DNA of 64,000 nucleotides from Isochrysis galbana. Lineage: Eukaryota; Haptophyta; Isochrysidales; Isochrysidaceae. Below the pieces are notes generated by a model. It had not been told where the DNA came from, did no database searches, and was given only the letters and a program-made list of their open reading frames with translations. Positions 53,001 through 61,116 of the stretch are shown here, in pieces (positions within the stretch are counted from its first letter, which is position 1; every line of letters starts with the position of its first letter). The DNA is taken from contig CM030931.1 in assembly GCA_018136815.1 (NCBI GenBank), positions 9,669,829 to 9,733,828 on the forward strand. Direction: 5' to 3'. The position numbers and the translations under genes are program-made.

Positions 53001-53264
53001 AACGAAAGGCGCGTCGGCGCTTGCCATGGCGAGGAAGACTCTAGCGGCGGATTCGAGAGCCTGGCGTCGTCCCGGCTCCCGATCGAGCCACTGGCAACTC
53101 ACCGCCGACAAATACGTGCACGGCGGATGCGCAACCACGAGGTCCCAACCGAGGTTTTGAATGTGAAGAGCATCTCCGCAGAAGTGGGGAATGTAGTCGA
53201 TCTCCGACGGTCGTAGATCGCACGTCGCGACGTGCGCTCCGGCGAGTAGGAACATCGAAGACAC
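47091..53264 (-). CDS. pol: Ty3 polyprotein with N-terminal methyltransferase-like domain
   Basis: Uninterrupted frame of about 2057 codons; the first ATG is at 53255 and the frame is open a little further upstream. Domains in order: residues 1-190 resemble a C5-type DNA methyltransferase (VVAHPPCTYLS at 43-53 as the PC motif, VENPRMH at 90-96 as the ENV-type motif, RSRTYVGIAGAMAAQW at 162-177). A Ser/Pro-rich linker follows. Retropepsin is at about 595-690 (LADTGAG). Reverse transcriptase is at about 990-1180 (YLDD near 1131), then RNase H (KTDGASK, TEIELLA, DHSAL). Integrase has an H2C2 finger near 1603-1645 (HDRSGHLG, CHECTLAKP) and core Asp, Asp and Glu near 1665, 1736 and 1768. The chromodomain is at about 1965-2020 (YLVKWRGYSIREATWEP), which in chromoviruses targets insertion to marked chromatin. 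The methyltransferase part is not usual for Ty3 elements. Confidence 0.92.
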   Translation of the reverse strand: MSSMFLLAGAHVATCDLRPSEIDYIPHFCGDALHIQNLGWDLVVAHPPCTYLSAVSCQWLDREPGRRQALESAARVFLAMASADAPFVAVENPRMHAEASALVGGLRPRQFVQPWQHGTGHQKATGLYLTASLPSLQPSKIVEGRLSAMADLSPSPHRGALRSRTYVGIAGAMAAQWMPVLRRYAREAKASRSLDYTVDWAISQAAASLRERPSLCSTGFELAEPRTALARFMEGRGEAASSSHLTPPSGSPVSDSVVVIPDAGPVADASRLLHQEDSETNVSQDEAEAEGDRFLPWEWPIEDRSTTPGPPNTVKKRRSKWQVFDRDVISGVHRWQDVTPSIAQEIAEQAAAAEPSEPPILSRLGSQGINALSPSASFTAGDEGVAELTNSFVAERPLETWDVGPDSGEDDTPEMPEHRSMQTLETKPSDAAEGEDTPRALYCDGATARGLSAAGFSELSKLPKTDLQKSLEKEWSRQMDQPRHPTDRRGLGYDGVPNPSSSAKASPRSSIPFVPQTVAAAIERVPHVDESSPSRLASNPTTLSPGAGTSLPVESIADTPPPLYPRHCLYVRDLVVCRADGDRAAQGFVLPDVALTVNSTLADTGAGPSVITTALLDRLPEDACVERVSDATVPNLHGPDGLPLITRGRASLVFSLSGRLFRHSFAVIEGNAMLLLGNDFLAAHSATISLDAASSEGSLRLRPASGDSEDSSRVLSECVVRVSTAPPPVADAGFVGAISMSPGQPLTVDFLERSTATREIPAGSEGEAAADARQPLYTPLFESADEFAAKAPASTSSEYLLYTEQAVTIPAFHRATIWVRVPLALRDHSDCAMLVDRLPNREALDSSPLVMPTVVTPTEDHRIAVTIVHTGVNALTLPSLHPIASLQVRFKLHRGWTPTGSEGDGDPVTALSEEQRSLLDSATIDPDRLLSDDQREEVRQLLARRIKAFALHPGAPNHTHVLEVELPLNPGAVPHRHAPSRVGRAGELIIEEEVAKMEAAGIIRKSNSAWASRVVLVSKKDGSVRFCVDYRDTNAKLRVEDSPLPLIVEAIDRLASGQGPLSSLFLCTLDLASGFWGIPIKESHKHITAFTTHRGKYEFNFLPFGIQSGPSYMCRLMDIVLGALAWEICMPYLDDVGIWSTGVGPSEEARAQASFEQMLHRLDLVLERLEWAGLTCKMSKCVFFATSTEYLGHVVSREGLKMDPKKVAAVADIDPSSINSLEAVRSFLGLCSYYRRFIRQFAAKAAPLTALTRKGCDVAKESQSEECRRAIQELKTAITSEPVLTPPRDDRPFIVKTDGASKLGIAGILSQLGDDNRERVVGYYARSLTSAERHWTVTEIELLAALESIRNWRPYLWGRRFKLVVDHSALRWLHTMKDQVAGGPASRLTRWALKLAEYRFDVEHKPGAVHQDADGLSRLASLEPEHEDEPLAGPAPLAVREPSSESLAEHERSHPVAAITRSVATARGLQALDRSRRRASDSGPAIQSSYLAPRTPTSEEMKAALAEDPFVEPLLGSGETANHEPSGQGSPPPAAASGPIVEDDSCSSPVAPAPAPAQPSKMFRRFVVHDGLVYYRTVPDSTDPDSLVLYVPPSLRSRYLFAYHDRSGHLGVSRMSGLLRTRVYWPGMSSDVASYVRECHECTLAKPLPRALASPSGLSVGTYPFDVVYCDVLSLAPTHNFVPGVSGYDKLVVFIDSLTRWIEAEPSNGDPSSEMALDMFIRLIVTRYGVPRQLRTDAGSNLCSVLVSRILELTGTDLSSTEPYRHEGVGFVERAQQTLIRLMRASNEGGGHWVDHLPFLLLSLRASSGRVTSRSPASLIFGRELRLPAQLSDPKSVSPTALEAASADVRSYASRLNASLRLSWSSALEATLAAQAESVRDATIKSQRPARFEPGDRVCMRLPGHANKLQFIYSGPYRVVEALSDTRYRLRDLENRLVKEEVHISNLRPYHTFVDEEPLADDEYIVEKLLDRRSHGDSIEYLVKWRGYSIREATWEPRSELLRRCSDLLDDYDRSVEETCPEDVESPEATSSSARDTPLPLVLDAPSSRTRSRLHSR

Positions 53265-53287
53265 GACCCCGCTAGCTTCACCGACGA

Positions 53288-54580
53288 CTAGAACGCGGGT
53301 GGAGGAATCCCCTCGGCCGCGTCGAGCGTCACGGCGTCGTGGATCGCCGCTAACTCAGCGCAAAGCTCGTCAAAATGCGTCGGCAGTACGGCAGAGGGTG
53401 ATGAATGAGTGCTCGCGTGCGGCCGCCGCACGGCTAGAGCAGCTTCGGCGAGATGGCGGGGCAAGATGACGGAGGAACCGCTAGCCCGGGCACGGGAGGC
53501 GGCTAACATTTGGAGCTCGCGCGTAGGGGCGCGGGCAGTTGCAGTAGACTTGGCGGCCGAGGAACAACCAACCACGGCGATCCGGTGGATGGCCTCGGCA
53601 ACGGAATTCAGGGGAAGGAGGTCGTCGCCCTCGAGTTTCGGTGGGCTAGACCTGAAGGGGGTTGGCTCCGGCGGGCGATCCCTGGAACGGGGATCCTCCG
53701 GAGAGCCGAGAGAAAGAGGAGACGCCGGCGTCCGTATGGTGCGCGACGAGGGATCGTAGTCGACGGCCCCTGCGTCTCCCGAGTCTGCGGTGGCCACGGC
53801 GTGAGCGCGGAAAGCCGCAGCTCCCTTGGAACCTTCATCTTCATTGACTCCGGAAGCCGACCCTTCCGGGTCGGGAACCAGATCAGAAACGAGAACGGGT
53901 GCAACTTCGAGACGAGAGAATGAACACGACGACGGAGAAATATAACGAACCGGGGAGAGAGGTGAAGAGGAGACACTAGTCTCCGCCTCAACAGCACGAG
54001 AACCTACGGTAGACAACGACGATTCGTCCGCAGAGCGGCTCCGGCTATGGCCCTTGGGAGAGAGGTCTCCAGTGGGGTCCCGCCGGGAAAGAGCAGAAAC
54101 AGGTAAAGCAGCAACAACGTTTTCGGACGCGGCAGCGGCCACGTCGGACCTATCCATAGAACCTAGAGCAGAAGATGATACCGAGTCGACAGCCCTCGAG
54201 GGCTTCACAACTGATTGTTTACGAAACGAAGAGACCGAAGACGCGTCGAATCCACCTAGCCCACCCCCTTGGGCAGGGCCGTCGGGGGGTGAATCCAGGG
54301 ATGAAGATGCGTCGAAAGACCTAGGCGAATTTGAAGAAACCGAAGACAGCATAGTATCCGTAGAAATAGATTCCAAGAGGGGCAGCGAGCGAGAATCGGC
54401 CCCTAACATCCTAATAGCGTGCGGAGTAATAGAAGAACTTGTAGACGTACACGAATTTCGGAGAGTCGGGTCGCGACTATCTCCGGGGCAAACCTGTTTC
54501 CAGGAGCCCGGGTCAAGTGTCGACTCCGGCTTCCGAGATAGCCGTTCGGCGGGGGCTTCAGCCGGCGAGGCGGCTCCCAC
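53288..54580 (-). CDS. gag-type frame of the Ty3 element
   Basis: Open frame of about 430 codons just upstream of pol, overlapping the start of the pol frame in a different phase, as in Ty3 elements that make pol by programmed frameshift. The product is Ser/Asp/Pro/Ala-rich and largely low-complexity. It has a helical C-terminal part (TRELQMLAASRARASGSSVI, HFDELCAELAAIHDAVTLDA). No capsid fold can be named by eye. Its position makes a Gag or Gag-linker role likely. Confidence 0.6.
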   Translation of the reverse strand: MGAASPAEAPAERLSRKPESTLDPGSWKQVCPGDSRDPTLRNSCTSTSSSITPHAIRMLGADSRSLPLLESISTDTMLSSVSSNSPRSFDASSSLDSPPDGPAQGGGLGGFDASSVSSFRKQSVVKPSRAVDSVSSSALGSMDRSDVAAAASENVVAALPVSALSRRDPTGDLSPKGHSRSRSADESSLSTVGSRAVEAETSVSSSPLSPVRYISPSSCSFSRLEVAPVLVSDLVPDPEGSASGVNEDEGSKGAAAFRAHAVATADSGDAGAVDYDPSSRTIRTPASPLSLGSPEDPRSRDRPPEPTPFRSSPPKLEGDDLLPLNSVAEAIHRIAVVGCSSAAKSTATARAPTRELQMLAASRARASGSSVILPRHLAEAALAVRRPHASTHSSPSAVLPTHFDELCAELAAIHDAVTLDAAEGIPPPAF

Positions 54581-54745
54581 CGTCGAGGACTGAATAGAGC
54601 TAGAGACAGGGGGAGAATCGCCGCGTCGACAGCTCTTCTCCCCAAGCGGCGTAGGGATCGGATCGGGATGGTGGTGGTGGCGTTCGGGCCCACCGCCCGC
54701 GATGTTCTCCGCCAGGGTTTGAAGGACGGGGACCCCGCCGGACCC

Positions 54746-55290
54746 CTACTGAGGCTTAACCCGGACCATCGAGCGAAGAAGCTTATGAATGTGCTCGTCC
54801 GATCCGCACTCTCCGCAGCCAGCCTCACACAGAAAGCGGATATATGGCTGACAGATGACGGGGTTGTGAGCACCGTCTCCCGTGCCATATTTCCAGGCTT
54901 CGCTGGATGGAGTGCCAGGAGGAGCTTGAGGTCGGAAAGCGCAGAAGGCACAGCCGTTTTCGTTCGTCCATTCGGTGATTCCCCTATTGATATCGTCCGT
55001 CCGTGGAGTTTCCATTGAATTATCGGCCGGTCGGCACTTCGCTAGCGCCGCCGAGACCCTTGGGTGCTTGGCATAGCCTGCTACGGCCCAGAAGCGGGCT
55101 CGGGCCCGATTCCAAAGCTCGGGCGTCCACCGGGATACGCCCAAATCGGGCGGTAGCCCTTGGCCGTTCGCCGGCGGATCGCAGCGACGGCTGGGCGGCC
55201 GAGACGAGCCTCCCTTTCGACCCGGTGGATCGGTCAGTATAGCCGGCAACGGCGAGTTGGAGTGGTAACTTGCCGGCGGTGCAGCAGCCC
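54746..55290 (-). CDS. gag-like Cys/His region of the Ty3 element
   Basis: The frame is homologous to the fossil at 3415-4503. It includes WTPELWNRARARFWAVAGYA and a C-terminal cluster (CAFCAF, then CQPYIRFLCEAGCGECGSDE followed by HIHKLL) with zinc-binding spacing. This probably corresponds to a nucleocapsid-like nucleic-acid-binding part. It has no ATG of its own in the frame seen. It is treated as part of the element fossil. Confidence 0.55.
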
Positions 55291-55305
55291 GATAATCAGG
55301 CTTCG

Positions 55306-55658
55306 AAGCAACAACAACGAAAGTCAGCAGGTCCCAAGAAAGAACCGGAACCCAACAAGAAACAACAAGCCTTGCAAGAAGCTAAACAAGCCTTCACAAG
55401 GTAACTCGAGAGCCTGAGACAAGCGCGCAGCGAGCAACAGGCGACCTGGCTCCTTTAGGTAAAGATTACCCGAAAGGAGGAAACCTGGAATCTAGACCTG
55501 ACAAACAGGCTAGAAGGAACGAAACGAGAACTCGAATTCTAGATCGCTAGGGACGAACCCTACCAACCTAGATGTACCTGAGCTTCACCGTGTGGCCGCA
55601 CGGCGAAGGACCTGGAAACAAGAGCCTGGAAATCGCATCATCTAGGATGAATGCGACA
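55306..55658 (-). repeat. Partial 5' LTR of the Ty3 element
   Basis: Identical by eye to 46363-46713, ends ...GATGAATGCGACA, and is followed by the TSD GAGCT. Confidence 0.9.
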
Positions 55659-55662
55659 GAGC

Positions 55663-56691
55663 TGTCGCATCCGCGATCGACCTTTTTGTTTTAGAAGTTG
55701 TTTGCGTTTCTATGTTCCCTCCTTGCAGGCTAGCCACTAGTCACCGCCGCAGGGTCCTACATTCGTCCATTCGCCCTTGTTGCCCTCGCCTCCTTTGTCG
55801 CCTCCCTTGTCGCCTGCTTGCTCCTCACCTTGCTGACCTCCTTGCGTTGACGGACTGGAGGTTACGGATGGAACAGGAGGAACCGGATGGGGCGGAAGGT
55901 AGGCGGCGGAAGGCACGGCCTTTTGGGCATTGGCGGGTTGGACGGGCTGACCATCTTCCATGGTTGGAAGATGGATGGCGGGCAGTGGCGGGGGCGAGCG
56001 CGAGGACGGAGCGGACATAGCGGACAGCGAGTGTGAGTGGGTGAGTGAGTGGATTTGGTTGGTGTTGGCTAAGATTGCTTGTTACGACGGAGCGAGAGCG
56101 AGAGCGAGAACGAGGGAGCGAGGAGCGACTGGGGCGAGGGACGGGGGCGACAGAGGCCGACAGGGTACCAATCCGACTAGTCCGACAACAATCCGAGACA
56201 CGCACACTCGACTCTCACCCAACATTCCTCCACACTAACGTATCTTTCCCCACTTGGGCGGGGAAGACACAGAAGGAAGGAAACAAGGAAGAGAAAGCCG
56301 ACAAGAGAGCGACGATGCGACGGAAGAGCCGACGGCGAACGGCGGTTACCGCGAACGAGTAGGTAGAAAGTAAGGAGGGAATCTACGTGCGTAAACCGAA
56401 AGGGGCGAGAGGATAGGCTTCGCGCGGGGGAAAAGTCCGCAGCGACGAACACCTACGACGAGGGCGAGAGCGAGCGCGGGGGAACGATAGCAAGGAGGGA
56501 CCAAAGGCAGAGCAAGGCCCAAGGTGCGAAGGAGCGAAACAGGAGCGAGACAGGCCACAAAGGGGCGCGACGGCAAGGAGCGAGGGCGAGTTACGAGTGA
56601 AGAGTTCTACAAGTTACCAGTAAAACTCCGCGGCAAACAAGATCGATTGAGCACAAAGACGCAAGGTCAGAAGTCGATCGCGGATGCGACA
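55663..56691. mobile_element. Possible second LTR or TIR element with 19-bp inverted ends
   Basis: TGTCGCATCCGCGATCGAC at 55663-55681 is the exact reverse complement of 56673-56691. The ends read TG...CA, and TGTCGCAT is also how the Ty3 LTR starts on its sense strand, so this may be a solo LTR of a sister family with unusually long inverted ends. No target duplication is visible: the left flank is AGAGC and the right flank CTCCC. The inside (GAGCGAGAGCGAGAACGAG and similar) has no convincing ORF. Confidence 0.45.
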
Positions 56692-56789
56692 CTCCCCTGC
56701 TGGAATCGAGCGTCCTCGCGAGGTAGAGGTGAGCGAAACAGATGGGGACAGAAAGCAAGGACAAGGCAAATAAGCGATTAGGGTGAGCC

Positions 56790-57700
56790 ACACCCGTCCG
56801 GACTGTGAGGTGAAGAATCGGCGGTCACCACCACTCCCGAAGACCGCGCCTCCTCAGAGGCCGAGCTCGCGGCTACCGCCGTCTTTCACCCATTCGAGGC
56901 CGGCGCCGCGCCTCCATCACCACCCCCATCGCCCTCCGATGCTGTGGAGAGCGGGCATGAGCCCGCTCTCACTGAAATCCGCATGGAAGAGGCTGTTGAG
57001 GCTTATCCTCCCCTCTCGGAGGCAGATGAGGCCGCCCCACCGTTGCCATCGGACTCGGAGGGGGCCTACGAGCCCTACCGAGCCACCCTCGATCGTGTCG
57101 CCGCGGTCCCGACCGCCCCACGCCCTCGCGTCCTGGCAGAAGATGCGCCCGGAATCACAATTCCCAACCCTCACCGCAGGCGATGAGCCGCCGGGGGGCC
57201 GCGGGGGGCATGCCGAGACACAATGCACAATGCGATGGCCCAACGGACCCACATAAATGACAAATGACGATCTGATGATCCCTGTATTCCTGGCCGACCA
57301 AGGACGATGGGGGATGGGGGGGGGAGGGGGGGGGGGAGGGGGGGGGGGGTCGAGGGCAGGCCCAGCGTGGACGAGGGAGTGCGGCTCGCGACCCGCGCCC
57401 AGCTGGGGGTTTGGGTGGTATTGATGGATGCCCACCGACCAAGGACGATGGGGGATGGGGGGGGGGGGGGGGAGGGGGGGGGCGGCTCGAGGGCAGGCCC
57501 AGTGTGGACGAGGGAGTGCGGCTCGCGACCCGCGCCCAGCTGGGGGTTTGGGTGGTATTGATGGATGCCTAGCTCATGCCAAATGGGCCAGCGCATGGGG
57601 ATGACCAACAGGCTCACCGGAGGGGAATTGGAGCCTGAGGGGGAAGGCGCGAGTCGCCTCTCACCTCCCCATGCTGAACTAAGTGTGTACTATTACTTCT
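56790..57700 (+). repeat. Dispersed repeat body and terminus (type E) with a 143-bp tandem
   Basis: 57297-57560 contains two head-to-tail units starting ACCAAGGACGATGGGGG and ending GGGTTTGGGTGGTATTGATG, with long G runs. The end at 57600-57700 (GGAGGGGAATTGGAGCCTGA, then CCCATGCTGAACTAAG) is the same terminus as at 43370-43435. ORFs on both strands come from the GC bias. Confidence 0.65.
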
Positions 57701-57956
57701 TAGTTGACCCAGCCGCATGTACCATTTCATATGTGGGGAGGCAAGAAACTCCGTCGCCTCTCCAGTGAGGGAGAAACGATGCTCAACCTGCACTATTCGC
57801 ATAGGCAATGGCCACTCTAATTATACGCTATACGCCCGCACAGCACACGACCCAGGACGCAAGTACAACAAGCAAAGCGCTCCCGCATTCAACAAACCGT
57901 GCAGCCAACATCCCACGACGGAAACCGTTTGAAGCACGGTTGAAAGAGATGCGTCC

Positions 57957-59045
57957 TCAACCGCGGTGCACTCGGTATTGCCCACCGGAGAGTTCCAACT
58001 TGCCATCGTCGACAAGAACATGGAGAAATCGTTGAAGCTCCGACTCAGTTCGGTCGTAGCCGCGGTCCGCACCGGACGCAGCGACGAACATCTTGAGCAT
58101 GTTGTGGATACGCTGCAATGGAAGCGACTCGAGATTTGTTAGCATGCCCATGATGTACTGCGATGGGATTTCAGTGGAAAGTCGAGCTGAGCAAATAGCA
58201 CTCGACGGGAGTACACATCGCAACGCACGAGCTTTGAAGGGCCGGGGGAAATCGCATGATATATTTGTCTTACGGGCCTCATTGGCGAGAGCTTGGAACT
58301 AAGTGAAAGTGAAAGGGAGAGCATGGCTTGCTTCGCAATACTCACCTGCTCGTAGACTTTGTTCTCCTGCGCAAGCTGTTCTGCAGCCATCGACGCACCA
58401 GCATCTCCTCCGTCCTCGTCAGCGGCTGCAGTGTGAGAGTCGTCAGATGCGCCAAGCGATATGACCGCATTCTGAAAGGAAGGAAAGCGCGGGCGGACCG
58501 CGTGGAGAGGGTGAGCGGTGGGGGGACGCGAAGGCACTTCTTACTTGATGATGTGTCGGGGTCAGCTTTGCAACTAATGAGATCAGGTACGCACATATGT
58601 GTGTTCGGCAACTGCAGTGGCAGGAGTCTCCATGATGAAGCCACGGTTGAGCCAAAGCGACATTTTCTTCTTGAGGGAGTCGGACGCCACACCAAGTGAG
58701 CGAGAGAGATCAGACAATGTCCATCTGAGCCATTCGGTACCGTAGGCAGGATTCACTAGAGAGAGCAAGGACATAGCTTGCATGTCCGGACGCCACCCAG
58801 CCGAGAGGGCAAAGGAGTACGACTAGGCGACAGTTGGGCAAAGGAAAGAGGGTGCAGGGGGGCTACGAAAATGTGCTTGCGGGTCGTCGGGAAAGGCCAG
58901 CGCATCACTTGGGCTGCGCCCCGAATTTGAGGAGAATTGTGGCTTGTAGAGGCGTGCATTGCACATCCTTAACGACCGTATTGGCGAACTTCACGTCGAG
59001 GGTGACTACACCCAGCGATGGTTTCCACACGAGTTTGCGTGGGGC
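57957..59045 (-). CDS. APC2: Anaphase-promoting complex subunit 2, C-terminal half (four exons)
   Basis: APC2 is the cullin-like scaffold of the APC/C ubiquitin ligase and binds the RING subunit APC11. Exons are 59045-58909, 58724-58595, 58471-58346 and 58157-57957. Introns are 184, 123 and 188 bp and phases 2, 0 and 0 fit. Exon 1 here encodes RKLVWKPSLGVVTLDVKFAN (cullin-homology strands). Exon 2 has KWTLSDLSRSLGVASDSLKK and KMSLWLNRGFI (winged helix A). Exon 3 is an acidic insert. Exon 4 has YIMGMLTNLESLPLQRIHNM followed by LKMFV, and a terminal winged helix ending YRVHRG. All are close to known APC2 C-termini. The N-terminal two thirds is not visible. It would lie upstream, where the 100-N gap and a repeat follow, so the gene is cut by the assembly or interrupted. 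Confidence 0.9.
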
Positions 59046-59266
59046 CTACCGTTACAGCGAGGGAGCGAGTAAGCCATGTGTAGACAAGTCTGAATGCGAA
59101 TTCAGTATTCCCTTTGGCTCTTGGTTGCAAGTGACAGGGATGATGAGTAGTGCATAGCATGCCGTTGCACGCGCACGGGATGAATCCCTCCCTTTCATCT
59201 CTGTTTGTGGAATTCGGTTCAGATGGGAGCGCTGTGTCAAGGATGACATTTGCTGCGGGCAGCGAT

Positions 59267-59366
59267 NNNNNNNNNNNNNNNNNNNNNNNNNNNNNNNNNN
59301 NNNNNNNNNNNNNNNNNNNNNNNNNNNNNNNNNNNNNNNNNNNNNNNNNNNNNNNNNNNNNNNNNN
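59267..59366. other. Assembly gap (100 N)
   Basis: Exactly 100 undetermined bases, the usual placeholder for a gap of unknown length. It falls in the 5' direction of the APC2 exons, so missing exons may lie within it. Confidence 0.99.
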
Positions 59367-59479
59367 CTAGCTAGAGGTGGGGGAAAGTGGGTTGAAAAAA
59401 AACCTCTTGTTGATCCGGAGGCCCACATTTTTTTATCGTCGGACCGGGGGAAGATTTCCCCCCGTCTCTCTCCCCGCTC

Positions 59480-59900
59480 TAATATGAACTAAGTTTATAC
59501 TTAGCTCGCCCATGGGGGGGCACGAGCCCCCCCCTCTCTCCACTCCTCCCCCGCCATGGGGAGGAACCACCCATCCTCCTGGCACGCCTGATGGCTTGCC
59601 AGGAGGCCACTGCCCTGCTGACCCTCTCTCCCACTGACAGGCTCGCCTGATTCGCCCATCCTGGCCCGGCGTGGCCAGCCCATTGCTCCAACCCCTCCTC
59701 CCCCCTGTTCGACAGGCAGACAGGTGCAGCGTGGGGGCCCCTGAGGCTCAGGAGCGCCAGCGAGGGAGAGGCAGGGGAGGCCAGGGCCCAGCCCCAGCCT
59801 CCTCTGCCCCCTGAGCTGGCCTCCATGAGCCTCCAGGGTCGCCAATGGGCAGCTGCAGGCCTGCCGCAGGCGCGCCATCGCGCGTGCCGCAGGAGAGGGG
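59480..59900 (-). repeat. Dispersed repeat, second 450-bp-body copy (type E)
   Basis: Same terminus (GAACTAAGTTTATACTTAGC, then CCCATGGGGGG and CACGAGCCCCCCC) and same body as 19965-20440, in the same orientation, with moderate divergence. Confidence 0.75.
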
Positions 59901-59904
59901 AGAG

Positions 59905-60650
59905 AGAGCGCGGACAAGGGGGTGGGCGGAGCGGAGCTCCGCCCACCGAAAAATAGGTAAGTCCCGCACCTGTTTACAGGATAAGTCGGGACTGAGGTCG
60001 CCGCCCACTCGGGGAGACACAGGAGGAAGAGAGGGAACAGATCACCGGGGGAGGCGCGGGCCACCGGACCATATCTAAGCCCTTCACCCCAATCCCCCTA
60101 GTAGTGCACGGGGGAGCCGCCTGATGGCGGGGGGAGAAGGGCTGGGAGCGTGGGGGTGCCTCCTCTCCCGAGATCATGGCCGCGGTGCGAGCGATGTCTA
60201 TCCCCTTATAAAAAAACACTGTTTGACCGGCCCTAATGATAAATTACGCAATTTTTTTTAAAAAAGCCTTTTTGTATTAATATAATCGCCTTGCTCGCGG
60301 CTATGGGCTATGGGACTCGTTCTAGTAGCCACGCCCTTTCCCCTTCCTTTAGTTCCTTTTCCGCTTTCCCTCACTACCACTACCCGCCTTGCGGGCATCT
60401 CCCCTTGTGTTGTGCTCTACTTAGGGGCTCAGGTTGGGGGTTGGGGGGGGGTGGGTTTGAGCGGGCGTGCACCTGCCCGCAGCGGTAAGTTCTCGCCCTC
60501 CTCCTGTGCCCGCTAGGTGCTAGGTGGCCTGTGGCCTGCTTCTTTCTCAATTTTTTATGTTACATAAATGGCAATATATGAGTTTATTATTATAAATTGA
60601 CTATGGTCATTTGATGTTTGATGGCTCAACTTGAGACTGTCCCATGTTCC
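59905..60650. other. Repeat-derived stretch
   Basis: 60100-60150 repeats 15710-15765 in reverse (GTGCACGGGGGAGCCGCCTG, ATGGCGGG). CACTGTTTGACCGGCCCTAA at 60220 is one copy of the short dispersed motif. 60235-60290 is A/T-rich. No gene is seen. Confidence 0.45.
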
Positions 60651-60654
60651 ATGT

Positions 60655-60810
60655 TCGACGAACCGGAACGTGACCTTGGCCGACGGGCCCCCAGAAGGGG
60701 AATTGGAGCCTGAGGGGGGCGGGCACGAGGCGCCTCCCCCATCTGAACTAAGTATAAACTTAGTTCGAGGAACTATAAGTATAAACTTAGTTCGAGGAAC
60801 TATAAGCATA
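60655..60810 (+). repeat. Dispersed repeat terminus (type E) with tandem tail
   Basis: GGGGAATTGGAGCCTGAGGG, a GC stem, then GAACTAAGTATAAACTTAGT. The last block is repeated about three times at a 27-bp period (60746-60806: TTCGAGGAACTATAAG plus TATAAACTTAG). A tail of short tandem repeats at the end of a dispersed element is a feature of some non-LTR retroelements and SINEs. Confidence 0.65.
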
Positions 60811-61116
60811 AACTTATATTTGTGTAAGTCGTTCTCTAAGGTGCCGCATTATGGTGTGAGCCGTTTTCTGCATCCGGATCGTTAGAGGAGCGCGACCCGG
60901 CAAGACGGACGTGCATGCGGTAGGCCGTCACAATCAACGGTTTGGGCATTTACCTGTCGAAAGCCTACTCAGCCAGGATGTACTCGCCACAATGACAACG
61001 CATGCTATATAGATGGTTCTCACGTGCGGCATGTGTCCCTTGTGGATGCTAGTGGAGCCGACAAACCAATGTGCATAGCCAGCCTATATGTGGCGTCGAT
61101 CGAAGTACAGGCCTTC

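Larger units (their letters stand above)
45390..55658 (-). mobile_element. Ty3 (chromovirus-type) LTR retrotransposon, 10.3 kb, TSD GAGCT
   Basis: The element is flanked by GAGCT at 45385-45389 and 55659-55663. Terminal bases are TG...CA with the short inverted ends TGTCG/CGACA. In minus-strand order it has an LTR-matching segment at 55658-55306, gag-like frames, a 2.06-kb-codon pol frame (protease, reverse transcriptase, RNase H, integrase, chromodomain) and a 1324-bp LTR at 46713-45390. The LTR segments shared by both ends show no difference over about 350 bases, so insertion was recent. The pol frame is open throughout. The upstream LTR is partial and the adjoining leader is rearranged, so the element is probably broken, with about one structural break near its 5' end. 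A related gag fragment lies at 3158-4503, a solo LTR at 25673 and an LTR copy at 6325. Confidence 0.93.
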
